The notes under the pieces were generated by a model, which saw nothing but the letters and a program-made list of their open reading frames with translations, did no database searches and was not told the DNA's origin. From a virus, in the IMG/VR virus record IMGVR_UViG_3300037882_001071, positions 1 through 34,071 of that record: a stretch of DNA of 34,071 nt. One strand, 5' to 3'. This document shows positions 1 through 5,932 of the stretch, piece after piece. The position numbers and the translations under genes were made by a program. Each line of letters opens with the position of its first letter. The stretch's first letter is position 1.

Positions 1-42
1 GTCTGCACCCTGTGCTACATGTACGCCTGTATTCTCTGCCAT
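1..42 (-). CDS. Partial small protein, 5' end only
   Basis: An ATG at 40-42 opens a frame (MAENTGVHVAQGAD) that runs off the left edge. An AGAGGAG ribosome-binding site lies about 7 nt upstream, inside the end of the next gene, with a 4-nt gap between the genes, so it is translated as part of the leftward operon. If the molecule is circular, its 3' part could be the fragment at 33900-34071, but a direct join is out of frame. No function is recognisable. Confidence 0.6.
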   Translation of the reverse strand, partial: MAENTGVHVAQGAD

Positions 43-46
43 TTAC

Positions 47-268
47 TTACTCCTCTACTTCAAATGAATGAAAGGCTACCGAATCAGGATTGATCGCTAC
101 GTAACCTTTAACGCCCTCTACCTTTCCTAGGTAAAGAGTCTTATTGTCTGAATTGAAATTGTTCAAGACAATCTTCTGTTGTCTTTCTATATCGTCATCG
201 GGGATGTCTTGTGCCTCAGTGTGCAATACTGTCCCCATCTTCATCTGAACTTTGACTCTATATTTCAT
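47..268 (-). CDS. Hypothetical protein, 73 aa
   Basis: A small soluble protein with a basic N-terminal strand (MKYRVKVQMKMG), an acidic middle (DIPDDDIERQQ) and alternating hydrophobic residues near the C-terminus, which suggests a small alpha/beta fold. The ATG overlaps the TGA of the upstream gene (ATGA), with GAAGG about 6 nt before it, so the two genes are translationally coupled. I do not recognise a family. Its place in a run of tiny leftward genes is typical of accessory early phage genes. Confidence 0.7.
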   Translation of the reverse strand: MKYRVKVQMKMGTVLHTEAQDIPDDDIERQQKIVLNNFNSDNKTLYLGKVEGVKGYVAINPDSVAFHSFEVEE

Positions 269-444
269 CCTCTACCTTCAAGCTTTGCCTTGATGATTTC
301 ACCAGCCTGATTCGCTAGAGAGGCTAGCTCTGTCTTGATCTTAGTCTGCTCAGTCTGAAGAGGATAAAGCAGTCCATCCAATTCTCTCAGCCTTACATTG
401 ATCTCATCCATACGGGTAAGGATCTGCTCTAGTGTAAGTGCCAT
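265..444 (-). CDS. Small coiled-coil protein, 59 aa
   Basis: The frame begins MALTLEQILTRMDEINVRLR and ends AKLEGRG. Leucine and isoleucine recur at heptad-like spacing along nearly the whole length (LEQI..RMDEI..RLREL..LL), so it is probably one long helix forming a coiled coil. The stop overlaps the ATG of the downstream 73-aa gene by 4 nt (ATGA), which supports real translation. Function unknown. Phages often place such short helical proteins near structural or regulatory genes. Confidence 0.65.
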   Translation of the reverse strand: MALTLEQILTRMDEINVRLRELDGLLYPLQTEQTKIKTELASLANQAGEIIKAKLEGRG

Positions 445-445
445 A

Positions 446-646
446 TCAACTGTCTCCCTTAATTAGTTTACTGATGAACAGCCTTGCTGCTCTGTCTGTA
501 TCTTTGATTGCTAGGACGAATTCTCTCGTGCCTATCGTTCCTACTACTTCGTATTGTTTGGCGTTCAGGCGTACGCTCAGGGTGTCTAAAGCACCTACTC
601 TGATGAGCTTGTACGTGTTGCCCGGTACTTCAATGAAATCGGTCAT
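446..646 (-). CDS. Hypothetical protein, 66 aa
   Basis: A short protein (MTDFIEVPGNTYKLIRVG...) with alternating hydrophobic residues suggesting a mostly beta N-terminal half and a helical C-terminus (RAARLFISKLIKGDS). AAAGGAAAG precedes the ATG. It is the first gene after a strong leftward terminator at 673-705, so it needs its own promoter or depends on readthrough. No family is recognised. The rightward frame on the opposite strand over the same bases has no comparable start signal and is treated as a shadow. Confidence 0.65.
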   Translation of the reverse strand: MTDFIEVPGNTYKLIRVGALDTLSVRLNAKQYEVVGTIGTREFVLAIKDTDRAARLFISKLIKGDS

Positions 647-665
647 GACTTTCCTTTCTGATAAA

Positions 666-705
666 AACAGAATGCCCGCCCCGAGTTAATCCTCAAGGAC
701 GGGCA
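666..705 (-). terminator. Rho-independent terminator (leftward)
   Basis: Just downstream of the 93-aa gene. Read leftward, TGCCCG pairs with CGGGCA, and CCTTGAG pairs with CTCGGGG using G-U pairs, giving a stem of about 13 bp with one bulge and a six-base loop. A T-rich run (TTCTGTTTTT) follows. It separates the 717-998 gene from the 446-646 gene. Confidence 0.75.
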
Positions 706-716
706 CCTGATGCTTT

Positions 717-998
717 TTAGTTGACGTACTCAGCAGTGATAATAGCTGCGGCATCATGCAATGGAATCTCAATGCTGGTAATTTCTCCATCATTTACATG
801 ATACATAGCTAGTCCTGGAAGTTGAGGGAACATCCTAGCTAGATTAGGACCAGAAACCTGAATCTCAAGATCTGCGTTACCTTGCCAGGTTACTTTTGTG
901 TTTGCTGCGAATTCAGTAATCCCGAGAGTCTGAAGATAAGCATAGATTGCTGTATCTACCTGAGCTTTAAGATCTGCTAGTTGAGATGTAGTTGCCAT
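717..998 (-). CDS. Hypothetical protein, 93 aa
   Basis: An acidic soluble protein. A helical N-terminus (TSQLADLKAQVDTAIYAYLQ) is followed by a segment rich in beta-type residues (TKVTWQGNADLEIQVSGP), and it ends IITAEYVN. AAGGAGT precedes the ATG. The gene ends directly before a strong leftward terminator, so it closes a transcription unit with the 81-aa gene upstream (12-nt gap). No homologous family is evident to me. Confidence 0.7.
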   Translation of the reverse strand: MATTSQLADLKAQVDTAIYAYLQTLGITEFAANTKVTWQGNADLEIQVSGPNLARMFPQLPGLAMYHVNDGEITSIEIPLHDAAAIITAEYVN

Positions 999-1010
999 TA
1001 GTAGTACTCC

Positions 1011-1256
1011 TTAATTCTTAATCAGCCATAGTTCAGGATCTGCCTCAGCAATACCTACCAGATAACTTTCCTGCTTATAGAAGGTAAGCATATCCTCAGA
1101 CGCCTTGCCTGTAAGAGGGTGAACGGTAGAGGCTGACAAGCCTTTCTCTACGTTTCGTCCTTCAAGAATGCCCTGAGTTGGATTAGTAGTAGGTCTAATC
1201 TTGAACTCCCATCCTGGATAGTTATCTGATGGAATCCATTCTGGTAGATTGAACAC
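1011..1256 (-). CDS. Hypothetical protein, 81 aa (GTG start)
   Basis: The start is GTG at 1254-1256 with AAGGA 7 nt upstream; no ATG in this frame is better placed. The sequence begins MFNLPEWIPSDNYPGWEF and contains the helix-like stretch SEDMLTFYKQESYL and WLIKN at the end. It may be a small peptide-binding or accessory protein, but no family can be assigned. An overlapping frame at 1148-1333 runs through the structured element upstream and is rejected as a shadow. Confidence 0.65.
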   Translation of the reverse strand: MFNLPEWIPSDNYPGWEFKIRPTTNPTQGILEGRNVEKGLSASTVHPLTGKASEDMLTFYKQESYLVGIAEADPELWLIKN

Positions 1257-1290
1257 GAGCCTGTCCTTACTTCGTAGTTACTGTTTGCGT

Positions 1291-1376
1291 GGAGAACCTG
1301 AGACTTGAACTCAGTGTGGTTCGCTACCTGCATTCCCCTTGAAGTACCAGGCTCTTGTAGTTAAGGGTTGTTCTCT
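1291..1376 (-). other. tRNA-like structured element
   Basis: Read leftward, the 86-nt span starts AGAGAAC and ends GTTCTCC, which pair in six of seven positions like an acceptor stem. Just inside the 3' arm is a perfect T-arm shape: CTGAG, loop TTCAAGT, CTCAG. The length fits a tRNA with a long variable arm. The D-arm lacks the usual GG loop, no anticodon stem with a U before the anticodon is convincing, and no CCA is encoded. It may be a decayed tRNA or a tRNA mimic. Part of it also folds into the 12-bp hairpin at 1341-1393. Confidence 0.25.
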
Positions 1377-1393
1377 AAGATGCCTGGTACTTC
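1341..1393. repeat. 12-bp perfect inverted repeat
   Basis: GAAGTACCAGGC at 1341-1352 is matched exactly in reverse complement at 1382-1393, leaving a 29-nt loop. No T-run follows on either side, so it is not a simple terminator. It competes with the tRNA-like fold, since the loop contains the GAGAAC segment of that fold's 5' end. It separates the 37-aa gene from the 81-aa gene. Confidence 0.7.
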
Positions 1394-1400
1394 TCTCTAC

Positions 1401-1514
1401 TTACTTAGAATCGCCTACAACGATCATCTTACGATTGTCGTCTAGTTTGACCTGAATGACTTCTGCTTGATGCTCACTGAGCTTGTCGTAGATCTTCTTC
1501 AGCACGTTGGACAT
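1401..1514 (-). CDS. Small hypothetical protein, 37 aa
   Basis: The frame begins MSNVLKKIYDKLSEHQ and ends KMIVVGDSK. AGAAGGAA lies about 7 nt before the ATG. The first half looks helical and the second half like two short strands. It overlaps the end of the upstream cysteine-containing gene by 41 nt in another frame, so either that gene's C-terminal tail or this start could be doubtful. The good ribosome-binding site and a lysine-rich composition like the neighbours favour a real gene. Confidence 0.5.
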   Translation of the reverse strand: MSNVLKKIYDKLSEHQAEVIQVKLDDNRKMIVVGDSK

Positions 1515-1668
1515 GGTATCCGTTCCTTCTCATCTTAGGATGGTGTGGTTCACCATCGGTACAAAAACTCTGCTTATCTTTACTGTTCAAAACCTTAAGG
1601 TAATGATCTTGTGTCACTATCAGGTGTAGTAGTGTTCCACAAACTTCACATTCCCAGTTCTCATTCAT
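1474..1668 (-). CDS. Putative small zinc-binding protein, 64 aa
   Basis: The N-terminus holds CEVC (residues 7-10), and a later cysteine is followed by DGEPHHPK, so a C-x2-C...C...H set could hold one zinc, as in small phage zinc ribbons. The start ATGAATGA overlaps the stop of the upstream 54-aa gene by 8 nt, indicating coupled translation; the ribosome-binding site (GGATGTGAG) is weak. The last 15 or so residues overlap the 37-aa gene in another frame. The function could be nucleic-acid binding, but this is inference. Confidence 0.6.
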   Translation of the reverse strand: MNENWECEVCGTLLHLIVTQDHYLKVLNSKDKQSFCTDGEPHHPKMRRNGYHVQRAEEDLRQAQ

Positions 1669-1825
1669 CGCTCACATCCACAATGTAATTGGAGCCTGTT
1701 CTGATGTCGTTGAACCTCCTTGCTTTCTTCTCAGGAAGGTCATGGATCACGAACTCTTTCGTAGTCCTGAATCCATGACGCTTCTCGAAGTCTTTGAGAG
1801 AAATGCGGTATGTCCTCTTCTTCAT
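1661..1825 (-). CDS. Small basic hypothetical protein, 54 aa
   Basis: The frame begins MKKRTYRISLKDFEKRHGFR and ends NYIVDVSDE. The basic N-terminus and LPEKKARRFNDI stretch suggest nucleic-acid contact. It has the best ribosome-binding site in this region, AGGAGG five nt before the ATG, so it is probably the head of the 1825-to-1401 cluster. The downstream gene starts inside its last codons. No family is recognised. Confidence 0.65.
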   Translation of the reverse strand: MKKRTYRISLKDFEKRHGFRTTKEFVIHDLPEKKARRFNDIRTGSNYIVDVSDE

Positions 1826-1918
1826 CTCCGCCTCCTACTTTCCGTTCCTATTAAGTACTAACGGCTGAAGTAGTAACGGTACTACGTTGAGGACAAACAT
1901 TTTCACTATCTGAGACAA

Positions 1919-2449
1919 TTATTTCCAGGCAGCTACCGGCATTCCAGATTCACGCTCGATAAGCAGCAGTGTTCCATCCTTAAAGGGTCCTTCTACCTGA
2001 ACTTCACCGTTGAAGGATACTCCAGTAAGAAGCATCTTGAACCCAAGAGTATCAGCAGCCAGAGATCCTTCACCATCCTTGCTGATGAACTGGAATGCAT
2101 AACGCTCTGCGAATTCGAAAGCAGATCCTGAGTTGACTACCTTCACCTTCAAGACAGTCTTGATTTCACCAGAATGATCCTCCTCGGAAGGAAACCCTGT
2201 AGCAATCTTCATCTGTCCCACCTCAACAGCCTGCTCATAAGCGACTGGAGTAACAGGAAGAGTCTCCTGGATAGGGTCTGTAGCCTGCTGAGAAGCCTCA
2301 GGAGCGACTGAAGTAATACTTGAAGTAGTAGGGATAGGTGCAACGAATTCAGCCTTCTCAGGCTTACTGAGATGAATAGCTAGAACAGCAGAGAAACTGA
2401 TTGCAGAGACAGCTACTACAGCAACCCAGATCTTGTCTGATGTCTTCAT
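1919..2449 (-). CDS. Membrane-anchored hypothetical protein, 176 aa
   Basis: Residues 7-27 (IWVAVVAVSAISFSAVLAIHL) are one hydrophobic segment after a short basic start, with no lipobox cysteine, so a signal anchor or uncleaved signal peptide is likely. Residues about 35-70 are a Pro/Thr/Ser-rich linker. The C-terminal 100 residues have alternating hydrophobics (TVLKVKVVNSGSAF) like an Ig-like beta-sandwich of the DUF4352 type. This layout suits a surface protein such as a superinfection-exclusion or cell-surface factor, but that is inference. Its start overlaps the stop of the RHH gene by 4 nt. Confidence 0.75.
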   Translation of the reverse strand: MKTSDKIWVAVVAVSAISFSAVLAIHLSKPEKAEFVAPIPTTSSITSVAPEASQQATDPIQETLPVTPVAYEQAVEVGQMKIATGFPSEEDHSGEIKTVLKVKVVNSGSAFEFAERYAFQFISKDGEGSLAADTLGFKMLLTGVSFNGEVQVEGPFKDGTLLLIERESGMPVAAWK

Positions 2450-2610
2450 TTCTTCTCCTCTAGAAGTGTTCTCAATACCTGGCTCAGAGTCACAGTACTA
2501 CCCGTGTCAATACTTGCCTGCAATGCCTTGATCTTAAGCTGCGCATGAACATCATGATCCAGCTTTACTGTCACCTTCTCCATCATCATCTCCTGACTGT
2601 CGTTAGTCAT
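2446..2610 (-). CDS. Ribbon-helix-helix DNA-binding protein, 54 aa
   Basis: The pattern KVTVKLDHDVHAQLKIKALQ (beta strand then helix), a short turn, then TLSQVLRTLLEEKK (second helix) is a typical RHH fold as in CopG/ParG-type repressors. I chose the ATG at 2608-2610, which has AAAGGT six nt upstream; an in-frame TTG at 2635-2637 would add nine residues. It is the first gene of the leftward arm and directly adjoins the four-repeat control region, so it is a good candidate to bind that region and regulate itself or act in partition. Co-translated with the membrane protein downstream. Confidence 0.8.
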   Translation of the reverse strand: MTNDSQEMMMEKVTVKLDHDVHAQLKIKALQASIDTGSTVTLSQVLRTLLEEKK

Positions 2611-2650
2611 GCTAGTACCTTTAGGATCGGTAGGCAAGCAGAGTGAGATA

Positions 2651-2808
2651 ACTAGGACTACTGTTGTTAGTCAGAAAACTCTGTAGACAAGGATTACTGT
2701 TGTTAGTCAGAAAACTCTGTAGACAAGCAGAGTGACATAACTAGGACTACTGTTGTTAGTCAGAAAACTCTGTAGAACTAGGATTACTGTTGTTAGTCAG
2801 AAAACTCT
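2651..2808 (+). repeat. Cluster of four copies of the 32-bp dispersed repeat
   Basis: Four head-to-tail copies lie at 2651-2682, 2687-2718, 2740-2771 and 2777-2808. Each core begins ACTAGGAYTACTG (copy 2 has ACAAGG) and ends TCAGAAAACTCT, followed by GTAGA. Copies 1 and 3 have GGACTAC; 2 and 4 have GGATTAC. Start spacings are 36, 53 and 37 nt. The block AGAGTGAGATAACTAGG is itself nearly duplicated before copies 1 and 3, so the cluster probably grew by a tandem duplication. It lies between the divergent arms of the genome. Confidence 0.95.
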
Positions 2809-2823
2809 GTAGACAAGATTGAT

Positions 2824-2860
2824 CAAGAAAGTTCTTGTATTAAACGTATATCAATATACA
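2824..2860 (+). promoter_or_regulatory. Putative rightward promoter overlapped by two palindromes
   Basis: TTCTTG (2832-2837), a 17-nt spacer and TATACA (2855-2860) form a plausible sigma-70 type promoter for the 210-aa gene. The -35 lies in an inverted repeat with arms CAAGAA and TTCTTG (2824-2837). The -10 lies in the palindrome GTATATCAATATAC (2846-2859). Such placement is typical of repressor-controlled promoters. The rest of 2611-2924 holds the repeat cluster and no gene. Confidence 0.5.
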
Positions 2861-2924
2861 ACTGTCCGATTATATCTAATAGAAGCAGAAAGCTTCAAAA
2901 AGGTATGAATGATCGGAGAGTACA

Positions 2925-3557
2925 ATGACCCAGTACGAGATGCCACAAGAGATGACTAGAGAAGAAGCAGCCAAGAGTCTAGATGTCCAGCTTGGCTGTA
3001 TGACAATCGAAGAGAAAATTGCCCAGCACCACAAGGAAGTAGTCGTATACAGTCAGAGGAAGAACGCTCAGGATAATACTCCTTATCGAGGATTTCCTCC
3101 TGTAATGGGCGAGACAGGTTCCAGAACATCAAACGTAGAACGTACCGGAAAGAGAGACAACACTCTATCTGCCTGGTTCCGTCCTATTGGGACTGGGGAA
3201 TATGCCAAGACAGACACAGTAAGGGCGGTAGATTCAGATATGCGCAGTACCTGTGATAAGTGCTACTCAGCAATCGTTCTGTGTGAAGCCTCAGCAGACG
3301 ATACTCGCTCAGCTAATTACACCAGGAAGCTAGCGAATCAAATCACTACTCACACAACCTACGCGGTAAGGATCATCCACAGCAAGAATGACTTAAGTGG
3401 TTCAGCAGGAATCCGTCACCTACAGGTCTGGAAGAACGGTCACACACTCATCATGGATCTGAAGAATATCGAAGTAGGAGCTTTCCAGGTATGGGTAGAG
3501 AATAAGCACATCGAACATTTGAGATCAGATTGCAAAGGCAATCGCTGGACTTCTTGA
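2925..3557 (+). CDS. Hypothetical protein, 210 aa
   Basis: First gene of the rightward arm, with GGAGAG four nt before the ATG. The N-terminal 60 residues are helical and charged (MTREEAAKSLDVQLGCMTIEEKI), the middle is low-complexity and polar, and the C-terminal half has CDKC plus further cysteines and a beta-rich end (RHLQVWKNGHTLIMDLKNIE). The CxxC could be half of a zinc site. I recognise no family. Its position behind the repressor-like palindromes suggests an early regulatory or replication role. Confidence 0.7.
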   Translation: MTQYEMPQEMTREEAAKSLDVQLGCMTIEEKIAQHHKEVVVYSQRKNAQDNTPYRGFPPVMGETGSRTSNVERTGKRDNTLSAWFRPIGTGEYAKTDTVRAVDSDMRSTCDKCYSAIVLCEASADDTRSANYTRKLANQITTHTTYAVRIIHSKNDLSGSAGIRHLQVWKNGHTLIMDLKNIEVGAFQVWVENKHIEHLRSDCKGNRWTS

Positions 3558-3572
3558 GAAAAGAGAATAGAC

Positions 3573-3767
3573 ATGATTATGACAGAATACGTAATTGCAG
3601 ATACCCATCCTTTTCCTTATATGCGAGATGCCTTGCAAAGCTGGGACAGGACTTCTGAGGAAACGAAAGCAATCTTGATTCCGCTCTTCGGAGGAGATAA
3701 GTTCTTGAAGGTTATCGAAGAGAGCAGAGCATTCTTGAAAATGGTGGAATCAGTTCAACTTAATTGA
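3573..3767 (+). CDS. Hypothetical protein, 64 aa
   Basis: Begins MIMTEYVIADTHPFPYMRDA and is helical in the second half (DKFLKVIEESRAFLKMVESV). An A/G-rich ribosome-binding site (AAAAGAGAA) precedes it; the real start may be the second ATG, two codons in. It follows the 210-aa gene by 15 nt, so the two are one operon. It ends just before the promoter at 3777. Function unknown. Confidence 0.6.
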   Translation: MIMTEYVIADTHPFPYMRDALQSWDRTSEETKAILIPLFGGDKFLKVIEESRAFLKMVESVQLN

Positions 3768-3776
3768 CGAAAGGAC

Positions 3777-3812
3777 TTGACAAGAATAGTATCTGTATAG
3801 TATTATAGATAC
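3777..3812 (+). promoter_or_regulatory. Sigma-70 promoter with operator-like inverted repeat
   Basis: TTGACA at 3777-3782, an 18-nt spacer and TATTAT at 3801-3806. The inverted repeat GTATCT (3789-3794) / AGATAC (3807-3812) straddles the -10, as expected of a repressor site. It drives the RHH gene starting at 3845, which suggests autoregulation. A related TATAGAT motif occurs in the promoter at 5854. Confidence 0.8.
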
Positions 3813-3844
3813 ATACGTTAAAACAGCTATGAAAGGCTCAAACA

Positions 3845-3994
3845 ATGACTGACTTCACCACCATCCGAGTTACCCGAGACGTGAAGGTAGACCTCCTGAA
3901 GATCAAGAACGACTTGCTCTCAGAAGTAGGACACAACTTCACTATGGATCAGGTTCTAGAGATCCTAGTTAAGGAATATCTGAACAACAAGTAA
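3845..3994 (+). CDS. Ribbon-helix-helix regulator, 49 aa
   Basis: MTDFTTIRVTRDVKVDLLKI opens with a beta strand and enters helix 1; helix 2 is TMDQVLEILVKEYLNNK. This is a minimal RHH protein of the Arc/MetJ/CopG class, which acts as a dimer or tetramer binding short inverted repeats. It has its own strong promoter with an inverted repeat over the -10, so it most likely represses itself and may also act on the similar promoter before 5933. It is the second RHH gene in the window and differs in sequence from the one at 2446-2610. Confidence 0.85.
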   Translation: MTDFTTIRVTRDVKVDLLKIKNDLLSEVGHNFTMDQVLEILVKEYLNNK

Positions 3995-4043
3995 TGAAGC
4001 TAGACACTTCGGTCGATTACTACTTACAGACTATGGTAGTTCT

Positions 4044-4190
4044 CATCCGAAGGATGGACGAACACAGTTTCGTCCGATACAATAGACAGAGCAACACGAA
4101 GTACTCCTGCATTTCTTATGTAGAACCCCTGGTGTGAGTAGGGCACCAAAGCACCAGGGGCATCCTTCGCTAGCTCTGCACCAAGGATGC
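4044..4190 (+). promoter_or_regulatory. Highly structured leader of the 523-aa gene
   Basis: The 215 nt between the RHH gene and the 523-aa gene contain four hairpins in series: CATCC/GGATG (4044-4056), GGACGAA/TTCGTCC (4056-4075), CCCCTGGTG/CACCAGGGG (4126-4160) and GCATCCTT/AAGGATGC (4160-4190). The last ends about 10 nt before the AAGGAG ribosome-binding site. No T-tract follows the third hairpin. The first and last hairpins share CATCC and GGATG, so alternative pairings are possible. This resembles post-transcriptional control, such as plasmid copy control of an initiator gene. Confidence 0.6.
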
Positions 4191-4209
4191 TTACATAAGG
4201 AGAATTAAA

Positions 4210-5781
4210 ATGCAGAAGGAAAAGACACCAAGACTTTCCAGAGATGAAAATGTAGCACGTGGGTATGCCGTCTACACTCCTCATGGAACTTACCGTAACC
4301 CAATTCCAGGTAAACTGCGTGGTTACGTAGACTCAGGTCACTTGAAAGTGGATGAGTGGGGACGCCCCTATATCACAGATCAGTTCGATGCTGACATCAA
4401 GGCTATTACTAAGCCTGAACTTCAAAGCCTCTCCAGCGGTGACACCTTTACCCGCATGTTGGAGTCTCTTGAAATCGATGAGATCGAAACTCTTTCTACC
4501 AAAATCACTACCTCTTACGACAAGGATGCCCTCTTCTATTTCCTTGAGGATAAGCCTGCTGAGCTAGTCGCTATGGAAGCAGAGCTTCAGAACAGAATAG
4601 ATGCTTACTGGACTCCAGAGCGTAAGGCTATTCAGTCAGCAAACAATAAGGCTCAGAATACCTATGACGTATCTGTAGTAAGGATTGAGAACGCTCGTAG
4701 GGATGTCGAGAAGATTCTTGAGAAGAACCAGGAGATCATCGATAACGCTATCGCTCGTAAGAACAATCCTGCACTAGCAGCGTCTCAGGACAAAATCTCA
4801 GCAATCATCACCGACAAGAAGCGTTCCTCTCTTCAGCGTCTTGAAGCCATTCAAGAAGGTCAGAAGTCAGCAGGAGCAGCCTTCAACGCTAAGCGTGAGA
4901 TTGTCCTAGCTATCGCAGCATTCCTTGGTAAAGGTCTTGATAAGGACACCATCGAGACTCACATTTCAAAGATGGATACCTTCTCAGCACTAGCCTATAA
5001 GAATGAGAAGAAAGAATTCAACCGCCTCTTCAAGGATACAACATCCTGGATTCACCACAAGAATCAGATCAAGCTTTGGTGGGATCTAGTCGGCTGGATC
5101 GCTGAAGGAATGAAGAATTCCAAGATCCGCACTAAGACCAAGGATCAGTTCTACCTCATCATGGTCATGGTTGCTCTGCATCAAGCTAAGGACAACGACT
5201 CACGAGGACTGGTAGCGTTCAGGTACTTAACTAGGACTACTGTTGTTAGTCAGAAAAGTCTGAGCCTTGATCCTCGTGGTCTAGGAGAGAAGTTCACAGC
5301 TTACGAGAAGTTCGGTTACATCTCTTACGAGAAGGGTGTTCAGGGTGGAGTAGCTTCAAGAGCAGGCATCAAGCCTTACACTGGAACTCTTACTGTAGAG
5401 GATGCTAAGGCTGCTATCGAAGCTATCATGAACATCTTCAGTGAGTCTCCTTTCCAGGCTGAGCTTGATCTAGTTCTGAGCCTTGTAACTAGGACTACTG
5501 TTGTTAGTCAGAAAACTCTGACTCCTCCTGCCTACGATGATCAGGATCTTGAGAATGCTGTAGATGATCTGCTAGCAGTCTTTGTTCCTATCTCTCGTTC
5601 AGCAGCAGACGAGCGTATTGCAGAGCGTCAGATTGAATCTGTTGACTTTGAAGCTGCTAAGGAAACTTACCTTGCAGAGCAGGCAGAAAGAATCAACAAG
5701 CACCTTGAATCAGGAGTAGGGTTTCAGCCTCGTCAGTGGTACTCCCAGAGCCCTCAGATCCACGCTGAGGCGTTAGTTTAA
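4210..5781 (+). CDS. Candidate DNA-binding/replication protein, 523 aa, containing two in-frame repeat copies
   Basis: AAGGAG lies 8 nt before the ATG. Residues about 85-220 are long charged helices (coiled-coil-like). Residues about 290-400 resemble a winged helix: a helix (KDQFYLIMVMVALHQ), then LVAFRYLTRTTVVSQKSL, then FTAYEKFGYISYEKG, like the classic end of recognition helix and wing. The C-terminus is acidic and helical. Two copies of the dispersed 32-bp DNA repeat are read in frame as TRTTVVSQK(S/T)L at residues 341-351 and 427-437. A large DNA-binding protein behind a structured leader, with repeat sites inside its gene, fits an initiator whose origin lies in its own gene (as with lambda O). 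I recognise no known Rep family, so this remains inference. Confidence 0.6.
   Translation: MQKEKTPRLSRDENVARGYAVYTPHGTYRNPIPGKLRGYVDSGHLKVDEWGRPYITDQFDADIKAITKPELQSLSSGDTFTRMLESLEIDEIETLSTKITTSYDKDALFYFLEDKPAELVAMEAELQNRIDAYWTPERKAIQSANNKAQNTYDVSVVRIENARRDVEKILEKNQEIIDNAIARKNNPALAASQDKISAIITDKKRSSLQRLEAIQEGQKSAGAAFNAKREIVLAIAAFLGKGLDKDTIETHISKMDTFSALAYKNEKKEFNRLFKDTTSWIHHKNQIKLWWDLVGWIAEGMKNSKIRTKTKDQFYLIMVMVALHQAKDNDSRGLVAFRYLTRTTVVSQKSLSLDPRGLGEKFTAYEKFGYISYEKGVQGGVASRAGIKPYTGTLTVEDAKAAIEAIMNIFSESPFQAELDLVLSLVTRTTVVSQKTLTPPAYDDQDLENAVDDLLAVFVPISRSAADERIAERQIESVDFEAAKETYLAEQAERINKHLESGVGFQPRQWYSQSPQIHAEALV
5230..5261 (+). repeat. Dispersed 32-bp repeat, copy 5 (inside a gene)
   Basis: A full match to the core: begins ACTAGGACTACTG, ends TCAGAAAAGTCT. 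It is read in frame as TRTTVVSQKS within the 523-aa protein and has the GGACTAC variant seen in copies 1 and 3. Confidence 0.95.
5488..5519 (+). repeat. Dispersed 32-bp repeat, copy 6 (inside a gene)
   Basis: A full match to the core with the GGACTAC variant and CTCT end, exactly 258 nt (86 codons) after copy 5 and so in the same frame (TRTTVVSQKTL). The flanking bases of the two copies are not similar, so this is not a larger protein repeat. Confidence 0.95.
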
Positions 5782-5793
5782 TAAATAAGTAGT

Positions 5794-5821
5794 GAGCTTA
5801 GGGTCGGAATATTCTAGGCTC
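5794..5821 (+). terminator. Weak stem-loop after the 523-aa gene
   Basis: GAGCTTAG pairs with CTAGGCTC (one G-U) around a 12-nt loop, 13 nt after the stop codon. The bases that follow are A-rich, not T-rich, so termination is uncertain; it may instead stabilise the 3' end of the message. Confidence 0.35.
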
Positions 5822-5853
5822 ATAAAAGAATATAAAATAGTTGATCTTAACTC

Positions 5854-5883
5854 TTGACAGCTATAGATCTATAATGTTATACT
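5854..5883 (+). promoter_or_regulatory. Sigma-70 promoter with TATAGATCTATA palindrome
   Basis: TTGACA (5854-5859), an 18-nt spacer and TATACT (5878-5883). The perfect 12-bp palindrome TATAGATCTATA (5862-5873) fills the spacer and shares TATAGAT with the inverted repeat over the promoter at 3777, so the same RHH protein could bind both. It drives the 113-aa gene and the genes after it. Confidence 0.8.
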
Positions 5884-5932
5884 TTATAGTATGAGGCAGA
5901 GATGCTGCCTTTAAAGAGAAAAGGTAATTAAA

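Noticed and set aside
1148-1333. 61-aa leftward frame
   Set aside because: It runs through the tRNA-like element and overlaps the 81-aa gene, which has a better start and ribosome-binding site.
1826-1918. 21-codon leftward frame
   Set aside because: No ribosome-binding site and too short to support.
2651-2808. CRISPR array
   Set aside because: The four repeats are separated by 4-21 nt of shared, not unique, sequence, and the same repeat is found singly elsewhere in both orientations. There are no cas genes.
4034-4138. 34-aa leader peptide in the hairpin region
   Set aside because: An ATG frame exists but has no ribosome-binding site, and the hairpins explain the conservation better; not listed as a gene.
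4024-4284. 86-aa leftward frame over the leader of the 523-aa gene
   Set aside because: It lies opposite to the rightward operon, covers the hairpins, and has no ribosome-binding site.
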